Below are positions 1-6,600 of a DNA stretch of 64,000 nt, one piece after another. Positions within the stretch are counted from its first letter, which is position 1, and every line of letters begins with the position of its first letter. The translations under genes were made by a program, and so were the position numbers. Source of the DNA: JADKCL01 sp046329055 (lineage in GTDB: Bacteria; Bacteroidota; Bacteroidia; J057; JADKCL01); NCBI GenBank assembly GCA_046329055.1, contig JAXLVK010000004.1, positions 1 through 64,000 of the forward strand. The letters are read 5' to 3'. The notes under the pieces were generated by a model, which had not been told where the DNA came from, did not search any database, and saw only the letters and a program-made list of their open reading frames with translations.

Positions 1-1
1 T

Positions 2-595
2 GCCATCTTGCCGAGGTTGCGGGAGCTGACTGTGGAGATTCCGGGGCGATGGGACTTTGGCTTCATCCGGTGTTTTCATGGATTGCATGAACTTACCATT
101 GTCAGCGCCACGTTTTCCGATATGGACATGGTTTCGATGATGCGGCACCTGCGGGAATTGGATGTATCGCGTACCAGGGTCGCTCGATTGACGGGACTCA
201 AGGGATTGGAACGGTTGCGGGAGTTGGATTTGACCAATACGAAGGTGGATGATATTGCGGTTCTTGCTGGCTTGAAGGGTCTCCGCACGTTGAAAATGGA
301 AGGCCTCAAATTGCCCAGTTACGCCCCCTTGGCCGGGCTCAAGTACCTGGCATGGTTGGATGCGGATGTCCCCAAGGACGGCGACCTGAGTCCCCTTGCG
401 GGGAAGCAGCACCTCGACACGCTTATGATTGAGGGCGGGAAGGTGAATAGCCTGGAGCCGCTGTTCCCCTTGATTGAAGGACGCAGTCTGCGCTTTCTGT
501 CGATGATCCAGGTAGAAGTAAAGTCGCTGCCGGAGGGATTGGTTTTTGACCGTTATGGGTTCATCATGAATTATCGGAAGTGGCGGGAGGGGTAG
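2..595 (+). CDS. Leucine-rich-repeat protein, C-terminal part (5' end outside window)
   Basis: The reading frame is open from the first bases of the window, so the true start lies upstream; the TTG at 8 is only an internal codon. The protein shows repeated units of about 22 residues of the type LRELDLTNTKVDDIAVLAGL, where Leu/Ile positions recur as in internalin-like leucine-rich repeats. Such repeats form a curved protein-binding surface. No signal peptide or sorting domain is visible in this part, and the last 40 residues lose the repeat pattern and probably cap the solenoid. It ends three bases before the end of a convergent hydrolase gene. The binding partner cannot be inferred. Confidence 0.75.
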   Translation, partial: AILPRLRELTVEIPGRWDFGFIRCFHGLHELTIVSATFSDMDMVSMMRHLRELDVSRTRVARLTGLKGLERLRELDLTNTKVDDIAVLAGLKGLRTLKMEGLKLPSYAPLAGLKYLAWLDADVPKDGDLSPLAGKQHLDTLMIEGGKVNSLEPLFPLIEGRSLRFLSMIQVEVKSLPEGLVFDRYGFIMNYRKWREG

Positions 596-598
596 GGG

Positions 599-1261
599 TT
601 AATCAGGAACCAATTGTTTCCCCAAGAAGGCTGTGATGTGCTTGGCCACCTCCCCCGCATGCGTGATGGCAGCCACGTGCCGCCCGCCGTGGATGGGGAT
701 GCGCCCCCGCACAAATGCCCCTGGCAATAGCCCATCCCTCGTTCCGTGGATGTGCAGGACATTCTGCGGCAGCTCCTTGCTCCGCCAATGGATCACGGCG
801 TCAATGGCCCAGTCGATGAACTTGGGGTTGGCTTCCTCGCGTTGGCTGCGGAGGATCTCGGCGATGTCCGGAGGGAGCTTGCTTCTCGGCGAGCGTGGAC
901 CATGCTTGCGCATGAATTCTCCGGAGAAGATGCGGTGCAACCTCAGGTATCGCTGCAGCCGGAAGTAAAAGGGGAATTCGCGCGAGGTTTTGCAGGAGGA
1001 AATCAGGATCAGACCCAATGGCAGCCGCAGCTTGGCCATTTCCACAGCGATGACTCCACCGAGAGAAGTGCCGCCGAGGTAAAATGCCTCCCCCTCCGGG
1101 ATCAATTGGAGCATGCGGCGCGCGTAGTCAGGCAGGCTTTCCTTGGGCAGGGGATCGATGAATTCCAGCACTTCGAATGCCAGACCCGTTTCGCGCAGCG
1201 GGGCGTACATCTTGCGGTTGGCCCCCATGCCGGGGAGGAGGTAGAGCTTGGGCTGGCTCAT
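599..1261 (-). CDS. Small alpha/beta hydrolase
   Basis: A 220-residue protein with an alpha/beta-hydrolase fold: an early strand with LLPGMGAN (oxyanion region), the nucleophile elbow GTSLG at residues 64-68 (Ser66), a late HGTRDGLLP segment that would carry the acid, and a C-terminal GGRHVAAITH segment that would supply the catalytic histidine. There is no signal peptide, so it is probably cytoplasmic. Its ATG overlaps the stop of the upstream hydrolase by four bases, which suggests translational coupling. The substrate cannot be told; esterase or thioesterase activity is possible. It converges on the leucine-rich-repeat gene with almost no space between stops. Confidence 0.8.
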   Translation of the reverse strand: MSQPKLYLLPGMGANRKMYAPLRETGLAFEVLEFIDPLPKESLPDYARRMLQLIPEGEAFYLGGTSLGGVIAVEMAKLRLPLGLILISSCKTSREFPFYFRLQRYLRLHRIFSGEFMRKHGPRSPRSKLPPDIAEILRSQREEANPKFIDWAIDAVIHWRSKELPQNVLHIHGTRDGLLPGAFVRGRIPIHGGRHVAAITHAGEVAKHITAFLGKQLVPD

Positions 1262-2100
1262 AGCCGGAGCAGGGAGTCGATGCTTTTCTGAAAAATGGGA
1301 TTGTCTTGCACTGCTCGGTGTCCCTGCCCGGGGAGGGTGTAGAGCCTGCCCTTGTTCGCCGCCTTGGCCATTTCCGCACCCTGCTCGTAGGGGATGGTCT
1401 CGTCAGCATCGCCGTGGAAGACGAGGACCTCCGACTGCACCGATCCGACATGGGGCAAGGATTCGCTCGGATAGTTCACGAGCCAATGGACGGGCAGCCA
1501 AGGGTATTGGGAGGCGCCCACATCGGCGAGGCTGGTGTAGGGTGCTTCGAGCACAAGGTACCGGGGGCGGTGCTTGGCGGCGAGCCGGGTGGCGAATCCG
1601 CTGCCCATGCTTTGGCCGTAGATGATGATCTTGTCAGCAGGGTAACGCTTGACTAGGGTCTGATAGGCGGCTTCCACATCGGCATCCATGCCCGCCTCGC
1701 TCAGTGGACCGGTGCTCTTGCCATAGCCCCGGTAGTCCGGCACGAAGAAGTCCCAGCCTGCATTCAGGAACCTGGCCCGGCCAGCGGAGCACATCCCGGC
1801 ATTGCCGCCATTGCCGTGGAGGTAGAGGATGGCACCTCGCGCGCTGTCCGTATGGAAGAGGAGGGCATTGACCATGCCGCCATCATCGGAAGGAAAATTC
1901 AGTTCCTCCACTTCGCGCTCCGGCCCAGCGGATCCATCCTTGAGTTTCAGGTCCCATTTGTCCGTGGCAGCGAGCACCGTCGGGTGGAACAGCAGGGACT
2001 CCTGGGCGAAGTACATGAAGGCGCAAATGCCCAAGTAGAGCAATGCGGTGATGGAGAAGGTGTAGATCAGGATTTTGCGGAGGCGACGGTTAGATGCCAT
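1258..2100 (-). CDS. Membrane-anchored alpha/beta hydrolase, BEM46/ABHD13-like
   Basis: A 280-residue protein with one N-terminal hydrophobic segment (about residues 10-32) that probably anchors it in the inner membrane, followed by an alpha/beta-hydrolase domain. Visible motifs are LHGNGGNAG (oxyanion loop, about 95), PDYRGYGKS (about 121) and the nucleophile elbow GQSMG at 162-166 (Ser164). A late HGDADETIP segment carries the acid and GQGH near the C-terminus the histidine. This order is typical of BEM46/ABHD13-type hydrolases, whose substrates in bacteria are mostly unknown. It overlaps the lipoprotein gene upstream by 11 bases and the next hydrolase downstream by 4, so the three are probably one transcript. 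Confidence 0.8.
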   Translation of the reverse strand: MASNRRLRKILIYTFSITALLYLGICAFMYFAQESLLFHPTVLAATDKWDLKLKDGSAGPEREVEELNFPSDDGGMVNALLFHTDSARGAILYLHGNGGNAGMCSAGRARFLNAGWDFFVPDYRGYGKSTGPLSEAGMDADVEAAYQTLVKRYPADKIIIYGQSMGSGFATRLAAKHRPRYLVLEAPYTSLADVGASQYPWLPVHWLVNYPSESLPHVGSVQSEVLVFHGDADETIPYEQGAEMAKAANKGRLYTLPGQGHRAVQDNPIFQKSIDSLLRL

Positions 2101-2710
2101 CTGTCTTTTGGTCTTTGAGGTTGCTGAGGAAGGCAGTCACTGTCTCGGAGCCGGGGAGCCTGGCAAATCGGTTGAGCAGGCTGTCGAGGTCGGGTGCGTT
2201 CCACTTGGTGCTGTGGAGGAGCATCACCTCCTGGTCGGGATTGTGCTGGAGGTAACCGAGGTAGCAAGTCGGGTTTTCCATGGCCACGTAGCTGATCTCC
2301 TCGGAGAAGAACTCACTGATCTCGGGGTCGCCCTTGAAGATGCCCATCCACCGCAACATATAATAGATGCCTTGGGACAAGGTATCGGTCTCGATCCGGC
2401 TGCGGAGGGACTCCACGAAACCCAACCGGAGGATGTCCGGCTTGTAGCGCTGGTCGAGGTAGTTGCAGTCCTTGTTGTCGGGCCGCTGGTTCCGGGTCAA
2501 TGCTGGCAGGCTTGCGTCGAGGTAGGGCAGGCAGGTTTCCCAAGGCTCGTCATTCATCAGGACCGAATCCAAGGCGTTGAGCGTCAGGAAGAGGCTGTCG
2601 AGCTCGGCGCAATTGGCCGATGGCTGGGGTTGCACAGCAGGATCCGTTGCCTCGTTGCAGGCTGCGAGGAATATGCACAACACGAATACGATCCCGGAAA
2701 TCGACCTCAT
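2090..2710 (-). CDS. Putative lipoprotein of unknown function
   Basis: A 206-residue protein beginning with a lipoprotein signal peptide: a short basic start, a hydrophobic stretch and the lipobox LAAC, which places the lipidated cysteine near residue 18. The mature part is acidic and contains several cysteines (ETCLPYLD, DCNYLDQRY, PTCYLGYL) but no motif I recognise. It is the first gene of a three-gene run with two alpha/beta hydrolases, so it may be an envelope partner of those enzymes; that is inference only. On its strand CAAAAATA at 2715-2722 reads TATTTTTG, a match to the Bacteroidota -7 box, but no -33 element is seen at the right distance. Confidence 0.65.
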   Translation of the reverse strand: MRSISGIVFVLCIFLAACNEATDPAVQPQPSANCAELDSLFLTLNALDSVLMNDEPWETCLPYLDASLPALTRNQRPDNKDCNYLDQRYKPDILRLGFVESLRSRIETDTLSQGIYYMLRWMGIFKGDPEISEFFSEEISYVAMENPTCYLGYLQHNPDQEVMLLHSTKWNAPDLDSLLNRFARLPGSETVTAFLSNLKDQKTDGI

Positions 2711-2776
2711 CGTTCAAAAATAGGAAAATGGCGGACAATTGAACCGACGTCGTTTTTCAGTTATCGGCGCCGCCCC

Positions 2777-2843
2777 TTCGACCATGCTCAGGGCAGGCTC
2801 CGGCGGCGGGATCGATCGGCGTGCGGCAGGATGCCGCCGCCTC
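2777..2843 (+). repeat. Dispersed GC-rich hairpin repeat, copy 1
   Basis: This intergenic stretch starts TTCGACCATGCTCAGGGC and ends in the hairpin-forming half ATCGGCGTGCGGC...GCCGCCGCCTC. The second half differs at 3 of 29 positions from 4483-4511, and the whole unit aligns with the reverse complement of 59387-59453. No open reading frame explains the conservation. The TTCGAC...GCTCAG...GGCTC part resembles motifs I associate with dispersed repeats in other genomes. Confidence 0.7.
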
Positions 2844-2859
2844 TTGAGATGAAAATCTT

Positions 2860-3306
2860 CTACTTGAACCCGATCTTCTTCCGCTGATTGCCCGTCAAGA
2901 AGTCGATGGCGAGGCGGTAGCTTTCCTTGCCGAGGCCCGCGATCACGCCGTCGCAGGCGCGGGTGAGGACGGACTTGCGGCGAAACTCCTCCCGATGGTA
3001 GATGTTGCTCAGGTGGACTTCGATCTTGGGGATCTGCGGGATGAGCAGCGCGTCGTGGATCGCCAATGAATAATGTGAGTAGGCACCGGCATTGATCACG
3101 AGGCCATTGTATTTCTCGTCCACAAGTTGTTGGATGCGGGTGACAATCTCGCCCTCGACATTCGATTGGAAGTAGTCGATCTCCACGTTGGGGAACTTCT
3201 CCTTGAGCTGCTCCAGGATTTTCTCAAAGCTCTCCGTGCCGTAGAACTCGACTTCGCGGCGGCCCAGCATGTTCAGGTTGGGACCATTGATGATGAGGAT
3301 TTTCAT
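2860..3306 (-). CDS. aroQ: Type II 3-dehydroquinate dehydratase
   Basis: A 148-residue cytoplasmic enzyme that dehydrates 3-dehydroquinate to 3-dehydroshikimate in the shikimate pathway. The length and motifs match type II enzymes: INGPNLNMLG at the start, the catalytic tyrosine Tyr22 in the flexible loop, INAGAYSHYS at 71-80 (Asn72), EVHLSN at 96-101 (His98), and the arginines at 109-110. These enzymes form dodecamers. The gene is divergent from the recombinase gene, separated by about 100 bases. The neighbouring genes are not in the pathway, so the gene appears to be expressed alone. Confidence 0.95.
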   Translation of the reverse strand: MKILIINGPNLNMLGRREVEFYGTESFEKILEQLKEKFPNVEIDYFQSNVEGEIVTRIQQLVDEKYNGLVINAGAYSHYSLAIHDALLIPQIPKIEVHLSNIYHREEFRRKSVLTRACDGVIAGLGKESYRLAIDFLTGNQRKKIGFK

Positions 3307-3411
3307 GTATTCCTTCTACTGATGTTCAGTTGCAAAATGGACAGCGGCACCATGGAAGTGGAAAACGGCCCCTCTGCCCTTCGTAAACTTACGCAATCGT
3401 ACAACTGTGCC

Positions 3412-4314
3412 ATGAGTTGGAAGGTTTATCTGCGCGAATACAAAGACTTTCTCCGGATCGAGAAGGGTGCCTCCTCGCATACCTCGTCGGGGTACTTGCA
3501 CGACGCGGAGCGGTACCATTGGTACATGGAGACGCAGCGGGGCATCACGCAGGTCGAAAAGATACAGTTGCTGGACATCCGGGAGTTCCTGAATTTCCTG
3601 GTCCACGATGCCTTCTTGAATGAGCGGTCATTGGCACGGAACATTGCATCGATCCGGAGCTTCCACAAGTTTTTGGTGCAGGAGGACCATTGCGATACCG
3701 ATCCGACCGAGCTCATCGACCTGCCGAAGTTTGCCCAGAAGCTGCCCATCTACCTGACTATCGAGGAGGTGAATGCCGTCTTCGATGCGATCGACATGAG
3801 CACGACCCTGGGCCTGCGGACCCGCGCCATGCTGGAGCTGCTCTATGCCTGCGGGCTGCGGGTGAGCGAATTGGTGAACCTGGAAAAATCGATGGTGTAT
3901 TTCGATGAGGGCTTTGTGCGGGTGTTCGGAAAGGGGAGCAAGGAGCGGTTGGTGCCCATCGGGAGCGATGCGCGGCGGTACATTGATCTGTATTTGGGGG
4001 ATAGCCGGAATCATGTGACCGCTCAGAAAGGGCACGAGGACATCCTCTTCCTGAACCGCCGGGGCAAACGCCTGACCCGCAACATGGTGTTCATCATCAT
4101 CAAGGAGCTGGCGGAGGCGGCCAAGATTCACAAGAACATCAGTCCGCATACCTTCCGGCACTCATTTGCAACCCATCTGATTGAGGGCGGGGCCGACTTG
4201 CGGGCTGTGCAAGAGATGCTCGGGCACGAGTCGATCACCACGACGGAGATTTACCTGCACCTGGACCGGGATTACCTGAAGGAGGTGCACCGGACATTTC
4301 ATCCGAGAGGATGA
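3412..4314 (+). CDS. xerD: Tyrosine recombinase, XerC/XerD type
   Basis: A 300-residue site-specific recombinase with an N-terminal SAM-like core-binding domain (about 1-105) and a C-terminal catalytic domain. All catalytic residues are visible: Arg150 (CGLRVSEL), Lys174 (FGKGSKER), His246 and Arg249 (HTFRH), His272 (LGHES) and the nucleophile Tyr281 (TEIYLHLD). Length and absence of an extra N-terminal arm-binding domain fit chromosome-dimer-resolving Xer proteins rather than phage integrases. I chose the ATG at 3412; the frame is open further upstream but runs across aroQ. The distinction between XerC and XerD is not certain. No att sites or cargo genes lie next to it. Confidence 0.88.
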   Translation: MSWKVYLREYKDFLRIEKGASSHTSSGYLHDAERYHWYMETQRGITQVEKIQLLDIREFLNFLVHDAFLNERSLARNIASIRSFHKFLVQEDHCDTDPTELIDLPKFAQKLPIYLTIEEVNAVFDAIDMSTTLGLRTRAMLELLYACGLRVSELVNLEKSMVYFDEGFVRVFGKGSKERLVPIGSDARRYIDLYLGDSRNHVTAQKGHEDILFLNRRGKRLTRNMVFIIIKELAEAAKIHKNISPHTFRHSFATHLIEGGADLRAVQEMLGHESITTTEIYLHLDRDYLKEVHRTFHPRG

Positions 4315-4338
4315 TGGGCAATTCAATGTCATCGAGTT

Positions 4339-4381
4339 GAGCCCGCGGCGTCTCGCCGCAGGGCTACTGAACATTTGCCTC
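4339..4381 (+). repeat. Left arm of a 43-bp imperfect inverted repeat
   Basis: This arm pairs with 4469-4511 in inverted orientation. Two blocks are exact: GCGGCGTCTCGCCGCA (4345-4360) and GAACATTTGCCT (4369-4380). The first block is itself a small hairpin. The arm lies just downstream of the xerD-like gene in the convergent gap with prmC. Confidence 0.8.
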
Positions 4382-4396
4382 AGGCCAAAATTTCAA

Positions 4397-4461
4397 AGTG
4401 GGCTCCAGAAGCAGAAGTGGGCTCCAGAAGCCAGATCATTCGCCAGAGTGGGCTCCAGAAG
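4397..4461 (+). repeat. Three direct copies of a 15-bp unit inside the inverted repeat
   Basis: The unit AGTGGGCTCCAGAAG occurs at 4397-4411, 4416-4430 and 4447-4461, all exact. The copies sit in the loop between the two 43-bp arms. Spacings (19 and 31 bases) are unequal and spacers are too short for a CRISPR array. Confidence 0.85.
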
Positions 4462-4468
4462 CAGATAT

Positions 4469-4511
4469 AAGGCAAATGTTCCATCGGCGTGCGGCGAGAC
4501 GCCGCCGCCTC
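4469..4511 (-). repeat. Right arm of the 43-bp inverted repeat; dispersed repeat copy 2
   Basis: This is the inverted partner of 4339-4381. Its outer part, ATCGGCGTGCGGCGAGACGC followed by CGCCGCCTC, is nearly identical to 2815-2843, so the arm also belongs to the dispersed hairpin family seen at 2.8 and 59.2-59.4 kb. Confidence 0.8.
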
Positions 4512-4611
4512 CTAACTTACCGACATTGAAGAGCAGTTGACAATTGATAGTAGGGGGATGGGTGAGCATTTTTTTGGGTGCTGCTTGGCTTTCTAGGTGG
4601 CAAACTGCTGA

Positions 4612-5490
4612 CTAGAACTTCTTGCCAACGGCAATGCGGTCTCGGCCTTGGAGGTCGGGGAGGATTTCGACATCTTGATAGCCTGTGAAGCGCATCATGT
4701 TGGCGGTCTCTTGACCAAAATTTTCGTGGATTTCGAAGAGCAGCCAACCACCTGGGCGGAGCCAAGTCAGGCCGAGTTGGGATACCTTTATATAGAAGAG
4801 CAGGGGAGAGGCGTCGGGGACCTTCAGGGCGAGTGCAGGCTCGTGGTCTCGGACATGTGCATCCAATGCAGCCCACTCGGATTCAGGGATGTACGGCGGA
4901 TTGGAGACCAGGATATCTAGCGAGTGGAATTCATCACCGCTCGCCGCCAAGACGTCCAAAAGGCGGAATTCACATTGGATCCCAAGTCGCTCGGCGTTGG
5001 CCTTGGCGATCGCAAGGGCGGTTTCACTGACATCGACACCTGTCACTTGGGCACCGGGCAGATTCTTGGCGAGGGCGAGCGGAATGCAGCCACTTCCGGT
5101 ACCGATGTCCACGATGGAGATGCCCGCAGACCGGTGCAACCGTTGCAAAACCGCCTCCACGAGTTCCTCGGTTTCGGGTCTAGGAATCAAGACACCTGGC
5201 GCGACATGCAGCTCCAATCCATAGAACCAAGCCTTGCCGATGACATACTGCAACGGTTCGCCCTGTAGAATTCGATGGACAAGTGTTTCGAAGTGTGTGG
5301 ATTGTTCCGGAGTGAAAACGGCCTCAGGATGGAGCAGGAGCCATTTGTAAGGTTGCCGAATCACCTCCTCTACGAGGGCCCTGACAATATTTGTGGATTC
5401 CCTTGAATCGTATTTGGTTGTTAATCGGGATACTACTACCTTTGCAGTCCCTAAAATTGAAGGGGTTCCCGATACGGTCTCGGTTTCCAT
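4612..5490 (-). CDS. prmC: Release factor glutamine methyltransferase
   Basis: A 292-residue cytoplasmic S-adenosylmethionine-dependent enzyme that methylates the glutamine of the GGQ motif in peptide chain release factors RF1/RF2. Diagnostic features are the N-terminal helical domain (about 1-90), the cofactor motif DIGTGSG at 128-134, the acidic DVSE motif near 153, and the catalytic NPPY at 197-200 (VSNPPYIPESE). The start at 5490 matches family length, though the first dozen residues are weakly constrained and an internal start is possible. It is divergent from the ribosomal operon; a plus-strand promoter appears to lie inside its 5' end. Confidence 0.93.
   Translation of the reverse strand: METETVSGTPSILGTAKVVVSRLTTKYDSRESTNIVRALVEEVIRQPYKWLLLHPEAVFTPEQSTHFETLVHRILQGEPLQYVIGKAWFYGLELHVAPGVLIPRPETEELVEAVLQRLHRSAGISIVDIGTGSGCIPLALAKNLPGAQVTGVDVSETALAIAKANAERLGIQCEFRLLDVLAASGDEFHSLDILVSNPPYIPESEWAALDAHVRDHEPALALKVPDASPLLFYIKVSQLGLTWLRPGGWLLFEIHENFGQETANMMRFTGYQDVEILPDLQGRDRIAVGKKF
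5413..5444 (+). promoter_or_regulatory. Bacteroidota-type promoter inside the 5' end of prmC (antisense to it)
   Basis: TTTG at 5413-5416 and TACCTTTG at 5437-5444 are separated by 20 bases and match the consensus TTTG-N19/20-TANNTTTG. It points towards rpsL and would give a leader of roughly 190 bases, or an antisense RNA against the start of prmC. Confidence 0.55.
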
Positions 5491-5581
5491 AGGGCTAAGG
5501 AAAGGAAAAAGCCTGAAAGAAATACCAACATGTTTCGGGAATTGGACGGTTGATATTTTTGTTGAAAAAAATCCGATAGCA

Positions 5582-5613
5582 TTTGCAAGGGATAAAAACT
5601 ATCCCTAATTTTG
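5582..5613 (+). promoter_or_regulatory. Main promoter of the ribosomal protein operon
   Basis: TTTG at 5582-5585, a 20-base spacer and TAATTTTG at 5606-5613 match the Bacteroidota housekeeping promoter exactly. The spacer contains the palindrome GGGATA-AAAAC-TATCCC (5589-5605), directly abutting the -7 box. The rpsL start codon follows 28 bases after the -7 box, and no clear Shine-Dalgarno sequence precedes it. Confidence 0.75.
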
Positions 5614-5640
5614 CGACTCGCTTTAAAATTCAGGTGATTT

Positions 5641-6069
5641 ATGCCTACAATTCAGCAGTTAGTACGCAAAGGACGGCAGAGCCTAGATAAGAAGAGCAAG
5701 TCTCCGGCCTTGGAGTCCTGCCCTCAGAAACGTGGAGTGTGCACTCGTGTGTACACCACCACTCCTAAGAAGCCTAACTCCGCCTTGCGGAAGGTCGCCA
5801 AAGTCAAGCTTACCAATCAGTTTGAGGTGATTGCCTACATCCCGGGTGAAGGTCACAACCTTCAGGAGCACTCCATCGTGCTCATCCGCGGTGGCAGGGT
5901 GAAGGACCTTCCTGGTGTGCGTTACCACATCGTTCGTGGCTCTCTGGACACCGCGGGTGTCAACGACCGCCGTCAGCGTCGTTCGAAGTATGGTGCGAAG
6001 CGTCCGAAGCCGGGTCAAGCTGGCAAAGGAGCTCCCGCAGGTAAGGGTGCACCAGCCAAGAAGAAATAA
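5641..6069 (+). CDS. rpsL: 30S ribosomal protein S12
   Basis: A 142-residue protein of the decoding centre of the small subunit. The core matches S12 closely, including TTTPKKPNSALRK (Lys43) and GGRVKDLPG (Lys88, Asp89); the classical streptomycin-resistance positions therefore hold the sensitive residues. The protein is about 18 residues longer than the E. coli form because of a C-terminal tail rich in Gly, Ala, Pro and Lys (about 125-142). It is the first gene of the operon, 28 bases ahead of rpsG. Confidence 0.98.
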   Translation: MPTIQQLVRKGRQSLDKKSKSPALESCPQKRGVCTRVYTTTPKKPNSALRKVAKVKLTNQFEVIAYIPGEGHNLQEHSIVLIRGGRVKDLPGVRYHIVRGSLDTAGVNDRRQRRSKYGAKRPKPGQAGKGAPAGKGAPAKKK

Positions 6070-6097
6070 GTTTCCGACACAGTCATCATAGGATACG

Positions 6098-6565
6098 ATG
6101 AGAAAATCTAGAGCAAAAAAGAGGTACGTGCTGCCCGATCCGAAGTTCGGAAACGAGCTGGTAACTCGATTTGTGAACAATATGATGGTCGGCGGGAAGA
6201 AAACCACCGCTTACCACATCTTCTACGATGCGCTGGACATCGTTGAAAAGAAGACCAATGAAAACGGCATTGAGGTGTTTGAAAAGGCCCTCGAAAACGT
6301 GATGCCGTTCGTGGAAGTGCGCAGCCGCCGTGTGGGTGGTGCGACTTTCCAGGTTCCTACTGAAGTGCGTCCCGCCCGCCGCGTGTCTGTGGGCATCAAG
6401 TGGCTCATTCAGTACACCCGCGGACGTCACGAAAAGTCCATGAAAGAAAAGTTGGCTGCTGAAATCATCGCTGCGTCCCGTGGTGAAGGCTCTGCTGTCA
6501 AGAAGAAGGAAGACACCCACAGAATGGCGGAAGCCAACAAGGCTTTCTCCCACTTCAGGTTCTAA
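6098..6565 (+). CDS. rpsG: 30S ribosomal protein S7
   Basis: A 155-residue primary 16S rRNA-binding protein that organises the head of the small subunit. It begins MRKSRAKKR and contains the conserved segments LPDPKFG, RFVNNMMVGGKK and RVGGATFQVPTEVRP. Length is normal for the family. In many bacteria S7 represses translation of the str operon; whether this holds here is not visible. fusA follows after 35 bases. Confidence 0.98.
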   Translation: MRKSRAKKRYVLPDPKFGNELVTRFVNNMMVGGKKTTAYHIFYDALDIVEKKTNENGIEVFEKALENVMPFVEVRSRRVGGATFQVPTEVRPARRVSVGIKWLIQYTRGRHEKSMKEKLAAEIIAASRGEGSAVKKKEDTHRMAEANKAFSHFRF

Positions 6566-6600
6566 TCGAAATCTTGCGCACAGCATAAAAGTAAACAGCA

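Noticed and set aside
3127..3411. N-terminal extension of the recombinase across aroQ
   Set aside because: The extension reads antisense to aroQ and has no similarity to recombinases; the ATG at 3412 gives the standard length.
3412..4314. Recombinase as a phage or island integrase
   Set aside because: Length and domain make-up fit Xer proteins; no tRNA, att sites or cargo genes lie nearby.
4397..4461. CRISPR-like direct repeats
   Set aside because: Only three short copies with unequal, very short spacers and no cas genes; they are part of an inverted-repeat element.
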